NCBI GenBank assembly: GCA_022842285.1
Contig: JALHPV010000004.1
Location: forward strand, 1-64,000
Direction of reading: 5' to 3'
Source of the DNA: Kofleriaceae bacterium
GTDB taxonomy: Bacteria > Myxococcota_A > Polyangia > Haliangiales > Haliangiaceae
Length of the DNA: 64,000 nucleotides
Shown: positions 37,044 through 44,795 of the stretch, piece by piece
Layout of the letters: each line of letters starts with the position of its first letter
Position numbering within the stretch: the first letter of the stretch is position 1
The notes under the pieces: model-generated
The model's input: only the letters and a program-made list of their open reading frames with translations
What the model was told of the DNA's origin: nothing
Database searches by the model: none
Position numbers and translations under genes: made by a program

Positions 37044-38453
37044 TCATGACTTCGCGGGCGCCGGCGTGCCAGCCCCAACGCGCACGCCGGTCACGGCCCA
37101 CTTCTCCAAGCGGTATTCCCGGTACGCCCACGCCGAGCGCAGGACCGCCGCGATGGGAATACTCATCCACACGCCCCACGCTCCCAGCTCGAGCCCGAGT
37201 CCGAGGATCGCTCCGACGGGAATCTGCACCGCCAGGTTGGTGACCACGTTGATCTTGAGGCTGGTCTTCGTCGCGCCGGAGCCCTGGAGCAGCCCCACGC
37301 AGGCGATGTGGACGGCCGTCGGCACCATGCCGTACCCGAGGATGTGCATCCACATCACGGAGTAGTCCGCGAGCGGCGTCCCCGCCGGGACGTCGTAGGC
37401 GGCGACGATCCAGTCGGCGGCGACGAAGATGACGAGGGCCAGGATGGCCATCACCCCGAGGCAGAGCAGGATCGACGAGCGCAGCACGGCCTTCGCCCGC
37501 CCGATGTCACCCGCCCCGAGGGCCATCCCGACCATCGCGGCCGTCGCTTGCGAGATCGAGAGGCCCGGAATGAATGCGAGCGACTGCACGCGCAAGCCGA
37601 GGCCGTGCGCAGCGACCGTGACCTCGTCGATGCGGCCGAGGAGCCCGACGATCGTCAGGAAGCCAACGTTGATGACGAGGAAGTCGAGGCCGGCGGGCCA
37701 GCCGACCTTGATCAACTCGCGTGCGAGCGTCCTGTCGATCGGCGCCCGCGGCACCGTCAGCACGAGCCCTGGTACCGCGCCGCGCCGCAGGACCACGGTC
37801 AGGATCACGAGGTTCACCACCTGAGCGCAGACCGTCGCGACGGCCGAGCCCGTGATCCCGATCTGCGGCAGTCCGAAGTGCCCGAGCACGAGGCCGTAGT
37901 TCAGGATCAAGTTGACGACGTTCGCGATAACCGCGCAGAGGAACGGTACGCGCGAGTTGCCGACGCCGCGGAGGATCCCCGTGAACAGCACGACGAGGTA
38001 GCTGAACGGGGTGCCGATCATGAGAGGCCGCAGGTAGTCCGCGCCCAGCTCCGCGATCGCGGGCGACGCGCCGAGCAACCGCATGAGCGGCACGGTGAAG
38101 ATGGCGCCCAGGGCCCCCACCACCACGCCAACGATCGCGGTCAGCTTCGTGGACTGCTCGACGATGTGGTTGACGCGCGCCGGGTCCTTGCCGCCGTGGG
38201 CCCGTGCGACAAGTGCGACAGTCCCCACGAGCAGCCCCATCATCGCCACCAGCAGGAACCAGATAATCTGGACGCCATAGCTCAGGGCCGCGAGGACGGG
38301 CTCGGCGTTCGGGAGCCGCGCGCACAGGAGCGTGTCCACGAACAACATCAGCGCCTGGAGCATGTTGATGCCGATGATCGGCACCGCGAGATCGAGCAGC
38401 TTTCGCGAGATCGAACGGTCAGGCGGCGCGGCTTCCGGTAGGGTACGGGGCAT
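37044..38453 (-). CDS. MATE-family multidrug/toxin efflux transporter
   Basis: 469 residues from ATG 38453, with the upstream 42 frame codons treated as non-coding. Twelve hydrophobic segments form two homologous halves: the first half with LLDLAVPIIGINMLQALMLFVDTL and LGASPAIAELGADYLRP, the second with LIKVGWPAGLDFLVINVGFLT and VAAHGLGLRVQSL. MATE proteins exchange H+ or Na+ for organic cations or toxins. Its ATG overlaps that of the divergent prolyl oligopeptidase gene by two bases (CATG at 38451-38454), so both promoters must lie inside the neighbouring coding sequences. The 36356 gene is co-transcribed downstream. Confidence 0.9.
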   Translation of the reverse strand: MPRTLPEAAPPDRSISRKLLDLAVPIIGINMLQALMLFVDTLLCARLPNAEPVLAALSYGVQIIWFLLVAMMGLLVGTVALVARAHGGKDPARVNHIVEQSTKLTAIVGVVVGALGAIFTVPLMRLLGASPAIAELGADYLRPLMIGTPFSYLVVLFTGILRGVGNSRVPFLCAVIANVVNLILNYGLVLGHFGLPQIGITGSAVATVCAQVVNLVILTVVLRRGAVPGLVLTVPRAPIDRTLARELIKVGWPAGLDFLVINVGFLTIVGLLGRIDEVTVAAHGLGLRVQSLAFIPGLSISQATAAMVGMALGAGDIGRAKAVLRSSILLCLGVMAILALVIFVAADWIVAAYDVPAGTPLADYSVMWMHILGYGMVPTAVHIACVGLLQGSGATKTSLKINVVTNLAVQIPVGAILGLGLELGAWGVWMSIPIAAVLRSAWAYREYRLEKWAVTGVRVGAGTPAPAKS

Positions 38454-40635
38454 GTCGAAGTTCGGGATGATTCTCGTCGGTGCGTTCGCGTGGTCGTGCT
38501 CGTCCCCCGCCAAGACCCCGGAGCCCGCGATGCCTACCACGCCCACCGAACCCACGCAGCCCACCGAGCCTGTCGCCACGACGCCCCCCTCGCCGCCTCC
38601 CGTCGAGGATCCCTACCTCTGGCTCGAAGAGGTCGACAGCGAGAAGGCGCTTGCGTGGGCGCGCGCGCAGAACGCGAAGAGCGAAGGTGAGCTGAAGGCG
38701 GACCCGAAGTTCAACCAGCGCCGCGATGCCATCCGCGCGATCCTCGACGCCAAGGACCGCCTCATCACCGTCTCCAAGCGCGGCAAGGAGTACTGGAACT
38801 TCTGGCAGGACGAGAAGAACCCGCGCGGCATCCTCCGCCGGACCACGCTCGCCGAGTTCAAGAAGAAGGACCCGAAATGGGAGCTCATCCTCGACATCGA
38901 TGCGCTCGCCGCCGCCGAGAAGGAGAACTGGGTCTTTGCCGGCAACTCCTGCCTCTATCCGACCTATGACCGCTGCCTGATGTCGCTCTCGCGCGGCGGT
39001 GGGGATGCCCACGTCGTGCGCGAGTTCGACCCGGTGAAGAAGGAGTTCGTCAAAGGCGGCTTCGAGATCCCCGAGGCGAAGGGCTCGCTCGGCTGGATCG
39101 ACAAGGACACCGTCTTCGTCTCGACGGACTTCGGTCCCGGCTCCATGACGTCGTCGGGCTATCCGCGCATCGTCAAGGAGTGGAAGCGCGGCACGCCGCT
39201 CACGGCCGCCACCACGATCTTCGAGGGCCAGCCCACCGATGTCTCGGTCGGGGCTGGTCGCGGCTGGGATCACGGCAAGACGTACGACTTCGTGTTCCGG
39301 CGGTCGTCGTTCTTCGCGGGCGAGCAGTACCTCCGTATCGACGGCAAGAACGTGCGCATCGACATCCCGCTCGATGCGGACTTCGACGTCTGGAACAACC
39401 AGGCCATCGTCTCCCTGCGCACCGACTGGACCCTCGAGGGCAAGACCTGGCCGGGCGGCGCCATGCTCGCCACCCCGCTGGCCGACTTCATGGCCGGCAA
39501 GCGCAACTTCACGCTCCTCTTCGAGCCGGCGGCCAACAAGTCGCTCGCGGGCGCGTCGGGTCTCAAGACCGGCTACGTCATCAACGAGCTCGAGGACATC
39601 AAGAACAAGCTCTACGTCTGGACGGTGTCCAAGGCCGGCAAGTGGACGAAGCGGCCCTTCACGGGCACGGCCAAGGGCTCGATCGGGACGACGTCGATCT
39701 GGCCGGTCGAGAACGGGGCCGACAGCGACGAGTACTGGATGAGCTCGTCCGACTACCTCACGCCGTCGACGCTCTCGCTCGGCAAGCTCGGCGGCGGCGC
39801 CAAGCAGGTCAAGGCGAGCCCCGCCCGCTTCGACGCGACCGGCCTCCAGGTCCAGCAGCTCTTCGCCACGTCGAAGGACGGCACCAAGGTCCCCTACTTC
39901 CAGGTCTCGAAGAAGGACATGAAGCTCGACGGCTCGAACCCGACGCTGCTCTACGGCTACGGCGGCTTCGAGGTCTCGCTCACGCCGGGCTACGGCGCGG
40001 TCAGCGGCTCCCAGTGGCAGGCCAAGGGTGGCGTCTACGTCGTCGCGAACATCCGCGGCGGCGGCGAGTACGGCCCCGCGTGGCACCAGGCCGCCCTCCG
40101 CGACAAGCGCCAGGTCGCGTACGACGACTTCATCGCCATCGCCGAGGATCTCATCGCCCGCAAGGTCACCTCACCCGCAAAGCTCGGCATCCAGGGCGGC
40201 TCCAACGGCGGCCTCCTCATGGGCGTCATGCTGACCGAGCGCCCCGACCTCTTCGGCGCCGTCGTCTGCCAGGTCCCGCTCCTCGACATGAAGCGCTACC
40301 ACAAGCTCCTCGCCGGCGCGTCGTGGATGGAGGAGTACGGCAACCCCGACAAGCCCGAAGACTGGGCCTACCTCCAGAAGTTCTCGCCGTACCAGAACGT
40401 GAAGCCGGGCACGAAGTACCCGCGCACGCTCTTCACGTCGTCGACGCGTGACGACCGCGTCCACCCCGGCCACGCCCGCAAGATGGTCGCCCGCATGCTC
40501 GAGCAGGGTCACGACGTGATCTACTGGGAGAACATCGAGGGCGGCCACGGCGGCGCCGCGAACAACGAGCAGGCCGCCACGATGCAGGCGCTCGAGTACA
40601 CCTTCCTCGCCAAGCAGCTCGGCCTGCCGGAGTAA
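38452..40635 (+). CDS. Prolyl oligopeptidase (S9A) lipoprotein
   Basis: 727 residues from ATG 38452, which begins a lipoprotein signal (MSKFGMILVGAFAWSC, lipobox AWSC) and a Pro/Thr/Glu linker. The N-terminal PYLWLEEVDSEKALAW is the hallmark start of S9A peptidases, followed by a seven-bladed propeller. The C-terminal alpha/beta hydrolase domain has LLYGYGGFEVSL, NIRGGGEYGPAWH, the nucleophile Ser584 in GGSNGGLLMG, Asp668 in RDDRVHPGHA, and His699 in GGHGG. All triad residues are intact. Such enzymes cleave short peptides after proline. Being a lipoprotein, it acts in the periplasm or on the cell surface. ATG overlaps the divergent MATE ATG; a SnoaL-like gene follows after 3 bases. Confidence 0.93.
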   Translation: MSKFGMILVGAFAWSCSSPAKTPEPAMPTTPTEPTQPTEPVATTPPSPPPVEDPYLWLEEVDSEKALAWARAQNAKSEGELKADPKFNQRRDAIRAILDAKDRLITVSKRGKEYWNFWQDEKNPRGILRRTTLAEFKKKDPKWELILDIDALAAAEKENWVFAGNSCLYPTYDRCLMSLSRGGGDAHVVREFDPVKKEFVKGGFEIPEAKGSLGWIDKDTVFVSTDFGPGSMTSSGYPRIVKEWKRGTPLTAATTIFEGQPTDVSVGAGRGWDHGKTYDFVFRRSSFFAGEQYLRIDGKNVRIDIPLDADFDVWNNQAIVSLRTDWTLEGKTWPGGAMLATPLADFMAGKRNFTLLFEPAANKSLAGASGLKTGYVINELEDIKNKLYVWTVSKAGKWTKRPFTGTAKGSIGTTSIWPVENGADSDEYWMSSSDYLTPSTLSLGKLGGGAKQVKASPARFDATGLQVQQLFATSKDGTKVPYFQVSKKDMKLDGSNPTLLYGYGGFEVSLTPGYGAVSGSQWQAKGGVYVVANIRGGGEYGPAWHQAALRDKRQVAYDDFIAIAEDLIARKVTSPAKLGIQGGSNGGLLMGVMLTERPDLFGAVVCQVPLLDMKRYHKLLAGASWMEEYGNPDKPEDWAYLQKFSPYQNVKPGTKYPRTLFTSSTRDDRVHPGHARKMVARMLEQGHDVIYWENIEGGHGGAANNEQAATMQALEYTFLAKQLGLPE

Positions 40636-40638
40636 CCC

Positions 40639-41037
40639 ATGTCTGATGTCGAGACCATCACTGCCTATTACGCGGCGTTCAACCGCGGCGACTGGGACGC
40701 GATGTGCGCGTTCCTCGCCGAGGACGTCGCACACGATCTGAATCAGGGGAAGCGCGAGACGGGCCGGGACGTCTTCCGGGCGTTCCTCGCGCGCATGGAG
40801 CGGTCGTACAAGGAGCAGCTGCGCGACATCGTCGTGATGGGCGGCCCGGCCGGGCGCGTGGCCGCGGAGTACGTCGTCGAGGGGACCTACCTCGCGACGG
40901 ATGAGGGCCTGCCGCCCGCGCAAGGACAGACGTACACGCTGCCGGGCGGCGCCTTCTTCGACCTCACGGCCGGGAAGATCACGCGCGTGACGAACTACTA
41001 CAACCTGCAGGACTGGCTGGCCCAGGTCGGGGCCTGA
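40639..41037 (+). CDS. SnoaL-like/NTF2-fold protein (ketosteroid-isomerase-related)
   Basis: 132 residues, the usual length of the family. The fold pattern is visible: ETITAYYAAFNRGDWDAMCAFLAEDVAHDLN at the start, then GRDVFRAFLARM, VVEGTYLATD and LPGGAFFDLTAGKITRVTNYYN. These cone-shaped folds often bind or isomerise small polyketide or terpenoid-like molecules. It sits 3 bases after the prolyl oligopeptidase and 1 base before a GNAT gene, so the four genes 38452-42501 are likely one operon. Specific substrate unknown. Catalytic Asp positions are not conserved enough to assign an enzyme activity. Confidence 0.8.
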   Translation: MSDVETITAYYAAFNRGDWDAMCAFLAEDVAHDLNQGKRETGRDVFRAFLARMERSYKEQLRDIVVMGGPAGRVAAEYVVEGTYLATDEGLPPAQGQTYTLPGGAFFDLTAGKITRVTNYYNLQDWLAQVGA

Positions 41038-41038
41038 C

Positions 41039-41617
41039 GTGGAGGTCCAGCGGGTGACGGGGGCGGCGATCGAGCCGTACTTACCGGCGCTCGCGCGGCT
41101 CCGCATCGGCGTGTTCCGCGAGTGGCCGTACCTCTACGCGGGCACCGAGGAGTACGAGCGCACCTATCTGGCCGGCTACGCCGCGTCGCCCGAGAGCTTC
41201 ATCGCGATCGCCCGCGATGGCGACCGCATCGTGGGCGCGGCGACGGCCATGCCGCTCGCGCAGCACGGCGAGGGCGCCCTGCCCGCGCTCGTCGGCGCAG
41301 GCTACGCTCCCGAGGCGGTGTGCTACTTCGGCGAGAGCGTGCTCGACGCGGCCTATCGCGGACGGGGGCTCGGCCACGCGTTCTTCGACGCCCGCGAGGC
41401 CCACGCCCGCGCGCATGGCTTCACGACGGCGGCGTTCTGCGCGGTGGTCCGCCCGCCGGACCATCCACGGCGCCCCGCCGACTATGTCCCGCTCGACGCC
41501 TTCTGGACGAAGCGCGGCTACACCAAGCGCGACATCGTCACGACGTTCGCGTGGCAGGATCTCGGCGAGCCCGCCGAGACGGCGAAGCCGATGGTGTTCT
41601 GGACGAGGGCGCTGTGA
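41039..41617 (+). CDS. GNAT-family acetyltransferase
   Basis: 192 residues from a GTG that starts one base after the preceding stop. The acetyl-CoA binding region CYFGESVLDAAYRGRGLGHAFFDAREAHA contains the R/Q-x-x-G-x-G/A loop (quoted in part: YRGRGLG). FTTAAFCAVVRPPDHPRRP and FWTKRGYTKR fit the later strands. The N-terminal part (VFREWPYLYAGTEEYERTYL) matches GNATs that act on small metabolites. It would transfer an acetyl group from acetyl-CoA to an amine. Its end overlaps the start of the nitrilase gene by 4 bases (GTGA), so the two are translationally coupled. Confidence 0.85.
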   Translation: MEVQRVTGAAIEPYLPALARLRIGVFREWPYLYAGTEEYERTYLAGYAASPESFIAIARDGDRIVGAATAMPLAQHGEGALPALVGAGYAPEAVCYFGESVLDAAYRGRGLGHAFFDAREAHARAHGFTTAAFCAVVRPPDHPRRPADYVPLDAFWTKRGYTKRDIVTTFAWQDLGEPAETAKPMVFWTRAL

Positions 41618-42501
41618 CGAAGGTCGCCGCGTGGCAGTACCCGATCGAGCGCGTGGCGTCGCTCGAGGCGTGGCGCGCCAAGCTCGACGCGGGGGTCGCC
41701 GACGCCGCCGCCCAGGGTGCCGCCGTGCTCGTCGTGCCCGAGTACGCCTCGATGGAGCTGACGGCGTTGCTGCCGTCCGAGGCGCAGGCCACGCTCGCGA
41801 CGCAGCTCCCCGCCTTGCAGGAGCTCTTGCCCGCGTACCTCGAGGCGTACGCCGACGCGTCGCGCCGCCATCGCATCGCGATCGTCGCGGGCAGCTTCCC
41901 CGAGTACGACCCCGACGGGCGCTATCGCAATCGGTTGCGCGTGCTGGGCCCGCGCGGTGACGCCGTCGTCGTCGAGAAGCTGCAGATGACCCGCTTCGAG
42001 CGCGAGCTGTGGGGCATCGCCCCCGGCGCGGCCCAGGCCGTGGTCGAGCTGGGCCCGCTGCGCCTCGGCGTGACCATCTGCTACGACGCCGAGTTCCCGC
42101 TCATCACGCGGCGCCTCGTGGCTGCCGGTGCGAATGCGATCGCCGTCCCGAGCTGCACGGATGCGCTCGCCGGCTACTACCGCGTGCGGGTGGCGGCGCA
42201 GGCCCGCGCCCTCGAGAACCAGTGCTACGTGATCCAGGCTCCGACCGTCGGCCATGCGCCGTGGTCCCTCGCGGTCGACGAGAATGTCGGCGCCGCGGCG
42301 GTCTACACGCCGCCGGACCGCGGCTTCCCGCCCGAGGGCATCGGTGCGCTCGGCCCGCTCTCCCAGCCGCATCTCCTCGTGCACGAGCTCGAGCTCTCAC
42401 TCGTCGACGCAGCGCGCGCCGATGGCTTCGTGTTGTTGCATCGCGACTGGAATAACGCTGGCCATCTCGACGGCACCGTCGCGACGCATACGCTCGGGTA
42501 G
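41614..42501 (+). CDS. Carbon-nitrogen hydrolase (nitrilase superfamily)
   Basis: 295 residues from GTG 41614. The superfamily's catalytic triad is visible: Glu in VLVVPEYASMEL, Lys in VVEKLQMTRFE, and Cys in TICYDAEFPL. The fourth conserved feature (a Glu near GFPPEG) also appears. These enzymes hydrolyse nitriles, amides or N-carbamoyl compounds. The GNAT/nitrilase pairing recalls operons in which an N-acyltransferase and an amidase act on the same small amine, and two-domain GNAT-nitrilase fusions are known, so the gene order suggests joint function. Substrate unknown. A double-glycine peptide gene lies ~107 bases downstream. Confidence 0.88.
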   Translation: MTKVAAWQYPIERVASLEAWRAKLDAGVADAAAQGAAVLVVPEYASMELTALLPSEAQATLATQLPALQELLPAYLEAYADASRRHRIAIVAGSFPEYDPDGRYRNRLRVLGPRGDAVVVEKLQMTRFERELWGIAPGAAQAVVELGPLRLGVTICYDAEFPLITRRLVAAGANAIAVPSCTDALAGYYRVRVAAQARALENQCYVIQAPTVGHAPWSLAVDENVGAAAVYTPPDRGFPPEGIGALGPLSQPHLLVHELELSLVDAARADGFVLLHRDWNNAGHLDGTVATHTLG

Positions 42502-42608
42502 ACAACGTGCTGCTCGTGGGCAGCGAACCGCACTCGAAGCGCAGCGCATCTGCGCGATATCAGCGAGGCGCCGAGTTGGATCGCCTGGTGCAATTGCCCC
42601 CAGACATA

Positions 42609-42848
42609 ATGACTAACTCTACCGAGATTCTCTCCATCGACATCAACTCCCTCGCGCTCGTGTCCGGCGGCCAGGGGCCGCTCGAGACCGCGGGCCGGCA
42701 CATCGGGAAGACGGCCGGCACGCTGGCGCAGCCGTTCCTGCCCAAGCCGATCGCCCCGATCGCGCCGCCCGTCGGGCAGGCCGTCGGCGGGGGCATCGGC
42801 GCCTGGGCCGACCGCCAGATCAACAACCTGAACCCCTTCCGCCGGTAG
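42609..42848 (+). CDS. Small double-glycine-leader peptide (bacteriocin/RiPP-precursor-like)
   Basis: 79 residues from ATG 42609. The first 20 residues (TNSTEILSIDINSLALVSGG, one residue short of the full leader) have the look of a double-glycine leader: acidic/hydrophobic residues at -12, -7 and -4 and a GG at the end, as cut by C39-peptidase ABC exporters. The mature part (QGPLETAGRHIGKTAG, then Pro-rich and GxxxG-like GGGIGAWADRQI) is glycine-rich and amphipathic. No export ABC transporter, immunity gene or modifying enzyme is adjacent in this window. A strong terminator follows directly. A second peptide with a similar leader occurs at 51488-51820, so two independent precursors share a processing signal. 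Confidence 0.55.
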   Translation: MTNSTEILSIDINSLALVSGGQGPLETAGRHIGKTAGTLAQPFLPKPIAPIAPPVGQAVGGGIGAWADRQINNLNPFRR

Positions 42849-42865
42849 GCGATCCCGCCCCGCCG

Positions 42866-42904
42866 ACAGCGCATTCCTCGACGGGAGTGCGCTGTTCGTC
42901 GTTT
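42866..42904 (+). terminator. Rho-independent terminator after the double-glycine peptide gene
   Basis: A 12-bp stem (arms 42866-42877 and 42884-42895, one G-T wobble, 6-base loop TCGACG) begins 17 bases after the peptide stop codon. It is followed by TTCGTCGTTTTG, a short T-rich run ending at 42904. This is the best intrinsic terminator in the window. Confidence 0.6.
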
Positions 42905-42943
42905 TGTGATTTACCCCAGCGCTACCCGAGCTATCTTCCCGCC

Positions 42944-43258
42944 ATGAGCCGAGATAGCGAACGCAATCACGCGCCGACGGCTCGCATCTCGAAGGACGAG
43001 CTGGCGCAGCTCGCCGAGCTCTCGCAGTCGACCGAGAAGAGCGAAGACCTCGAGGCCTTCGCCGAATGGAATGGCGGCGAGCTCGCGGACGGCACGCCTC
43101 CGCACGCGAGTACGCCGAGTGTGGCGCGCACCTCGACCCGCCACGATCCGCTGACCACGGCGATGCTTGCCCAGATCGCGCGCAGCGAGCTCGCGGACGA
43201 GGAACCGGCTCCACCGTCGCGTCCCACGCCGTCCCCGCACGTGCTGAAGCGACCGTAG
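42944..43258 (+). CDS. Small acidic hypothetical protein
   Basis: 104 residues from ATG 42944, 40 bases after the terminator and just after an AT-rich stretch (TTTTGTGATTTACC) that could hold a promoter. The sequence is hydrophilic and charged (ISKDELAQLAELSQSTEKSEDLEAF in part), with no signal peptide and no cysteine. It looks like a small helical regulator or a partner protein. It is convergent with the lipoprotein gene 43267-44715. No family recognised. Confidence 0.5.
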   Translation: MSRDSERNHAPTARISKDELAQLAELSQSTEKSEDLEAFAEWNGGELADGTPPHASTPSVARTSTRHDPLTTAMLAQIARSELADEEPAPPSRPTPSPHVLKRP

Positions 43259-43266
43259 CCCGAACT

Positions 43267-44715
43267 CTAGCGACCGACCGAGAACGCGTAGAGGCGGTTC
43301 GTGGGGGGCGTCCCGGCCCAGTACCCCATCAAGTAGAGCGTGCTCGTCCGGGCGTCGTAGGTCATCCCCTTGATGCCGCCCGCCTGGTCCAGTTGCTCCG
43401 GGTAGCCCTTTCCCGGCAACGCGAGCGTCGCGATGGACGTCGGACGCAGCGCCCAGGGCGGGATCGCTCCGGCGAGAACACTCGCGACGTCGGCCGGATC
43501 GAACACGTGCAGCTCGTACTGGCGGGCATCGTAGTGGAGCGCGCTCGTCATGTAGAACGCCTTGCCATACGCGGCGTCGAGGACCGCCACGATGCCATGG
43601 CGGCCACTGGTGCCCGCCTCCGGATCGGGCTCGATCCATTGCAGGTTGTTCGAGTACGTGTCGCCCCACACCCAGCGCTGCTCGCCGCGCGGGTCGCCCG
43701 GGACCGGATGCAGCCATTGCGCCCCCGCTTGCGGCGGATCGGTCGGCGGGGTGCTGGGATTCTGGCGCGGATCGCCACCGTCGAAGTAGTTCGCGCACGT
43801 GGTGCCACGCACGCCGCGGTCGAACGTCCGGGCCGCGTACCCGCCCGGGTACCAGTCCATGGACACCGCACCCGATCGAGCATCGCCGCCGATTCGCGCC
43901 GCTGTGGCGGGCAGATTCGCCGCGGCGAGCATCGGGGCATCGGCCACGCCATGCGGATCGTCGAAGAACACGAGCATCGGCCCCAGCGAAGCGTTCAGGC
44001 CCTGTGACAACCGCGAGGTGTATCCGCCCCACCCCGTGACGTACGCGCCGACGCCATGTGCCTGCTGGAACCACGGCGGCACGGGCTGCACCCCACCGTA
44101 GAGGGCCCGCTGCCCGATGCCCGCGAAGCCCCAGAACCCGCGGTGGCCCGTGGCGAGCGGCTCCCCCGCGCGGAGCTCGCGCGTCGCGAGCGTCATCGTC
44201 TCCTCGGTCGTCACCTCGCCCTGCGGATAGTCGTAGGCCGACGTCGTCCACAGTCGATCGGCGCCTGCCTCCCACCACAGCCCGAGCCAGATGTCGCGCC
44301 CGGTGAAGTTCTGGGCCGGCGCGAAGAGCTGGCCCCAGCGCGCGACCTCGACCGCGCGCTCGCCAAAATTCGCCGGCAACCGGACCTCGGTCGGGACGTA
44401 CGGCGAAGCGCCCGCAGGCACCCCCTCGGCGACGAACTCCGTGTAGATGAGCCGCAGCTCGTCGTCGACGTAGCGATGCGTGAGCCCCGAGCCGTACACC
44501 GACTCGCCGATCTCGTAGTAGCCGAGATAGGTGATGTCGGCGGGCGTCAGGAGCCGCCGGGAGCTCCCGTCCGCGTCGATCGCGGCATCGGGCACAGGCC
44601 CATCGAGCACGACCTCTGCGTCGTCACCACACGCGACGACCGACAGGGCGACGATGATGCTCGACCTCGCGATCGCGAAGCGCTGGCCGCGATCCCACCT
44701 CGATGTGTTTTCCAC
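43267..44715 (-). CDS. Large lipoprotein of unknown function
   Basis: About 482 residues from GTG 44715, which opens a basic N-terminus and hydrophobic core ending in SVVAC (lipobox); the longer frame to 44751 adds 12 residues without clear merit. After the lipobox comes an Asp/Ala linker (DGPVPDAAIDADGS). The remainder is beta-rich, Trp/Gly/Tyr-rich (LGLWWEAGADRLW, HRGFWGFAGIG, GVGAYVTGWGGYTS, MDWYPGGYAART) and includes repeated strand-loop units such as LYLMGYWAG and YDARTSTLYLMG that look propeller-like. The hydrophobic-aromatic surface suggests a carbohydrate-associated or structural role. No catalytic motif seen. Confidence 0.6.
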   Translation of the reverse strand: MENTSRWDRGQRFAIARSSIIVALSVVACGDDAEVVLDGPVPDAAIDADGSSRRLLTPADITYLGYYEIGESVYGSGLTHRYVDDELRLIYTEFVAEGVPAGASPYVPTEVRLPANFGERAVEVARWGQLFAPAQNFTGRDIWLGLWWEAGADRLWTTSAYDYPQGEVTTEETMTLATRELRAGEPLATGHRGFWGFAGIGQRALYGGVQPVPPWFQQAHGVGAYVTGWGGYTSRLSQGLNASLGPMLVFFDDPHGVADAPMLAAANLPATAARIGGDARSGAVSMDWYPGGYAARTFDRGVRGTTCANYFDGGDPRQNPSTPPTDPPQAGAQWLHPVPGDPRGEQRWVWGDTYSNNLQWIEPDPEAGTSGRHGIVAVLDAAYGKAFYMTSALHYDARQYELHVFDPADVASVLAGAIPPWALRPTSIATLALPGKGYPEQLDQAGGIKGMTYDARTSTLYLMGYWAGTPPTNRLYAFSVGR

Positions 44716-44795
44716 CGGTTGATCGTAGCTGGCGGGCGACGCCGCCGGCAACCACGATGCGCCCGGCTGGTGCCGGCACGCAGATGGTCCACACG

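Noticed and set aside
38419-40086. 555-codon minus-strand frame opposite the prolyl oligopeptidase
   Set aside because: Antisense shadow; the S9A catalytic triad fixes the coding strand.
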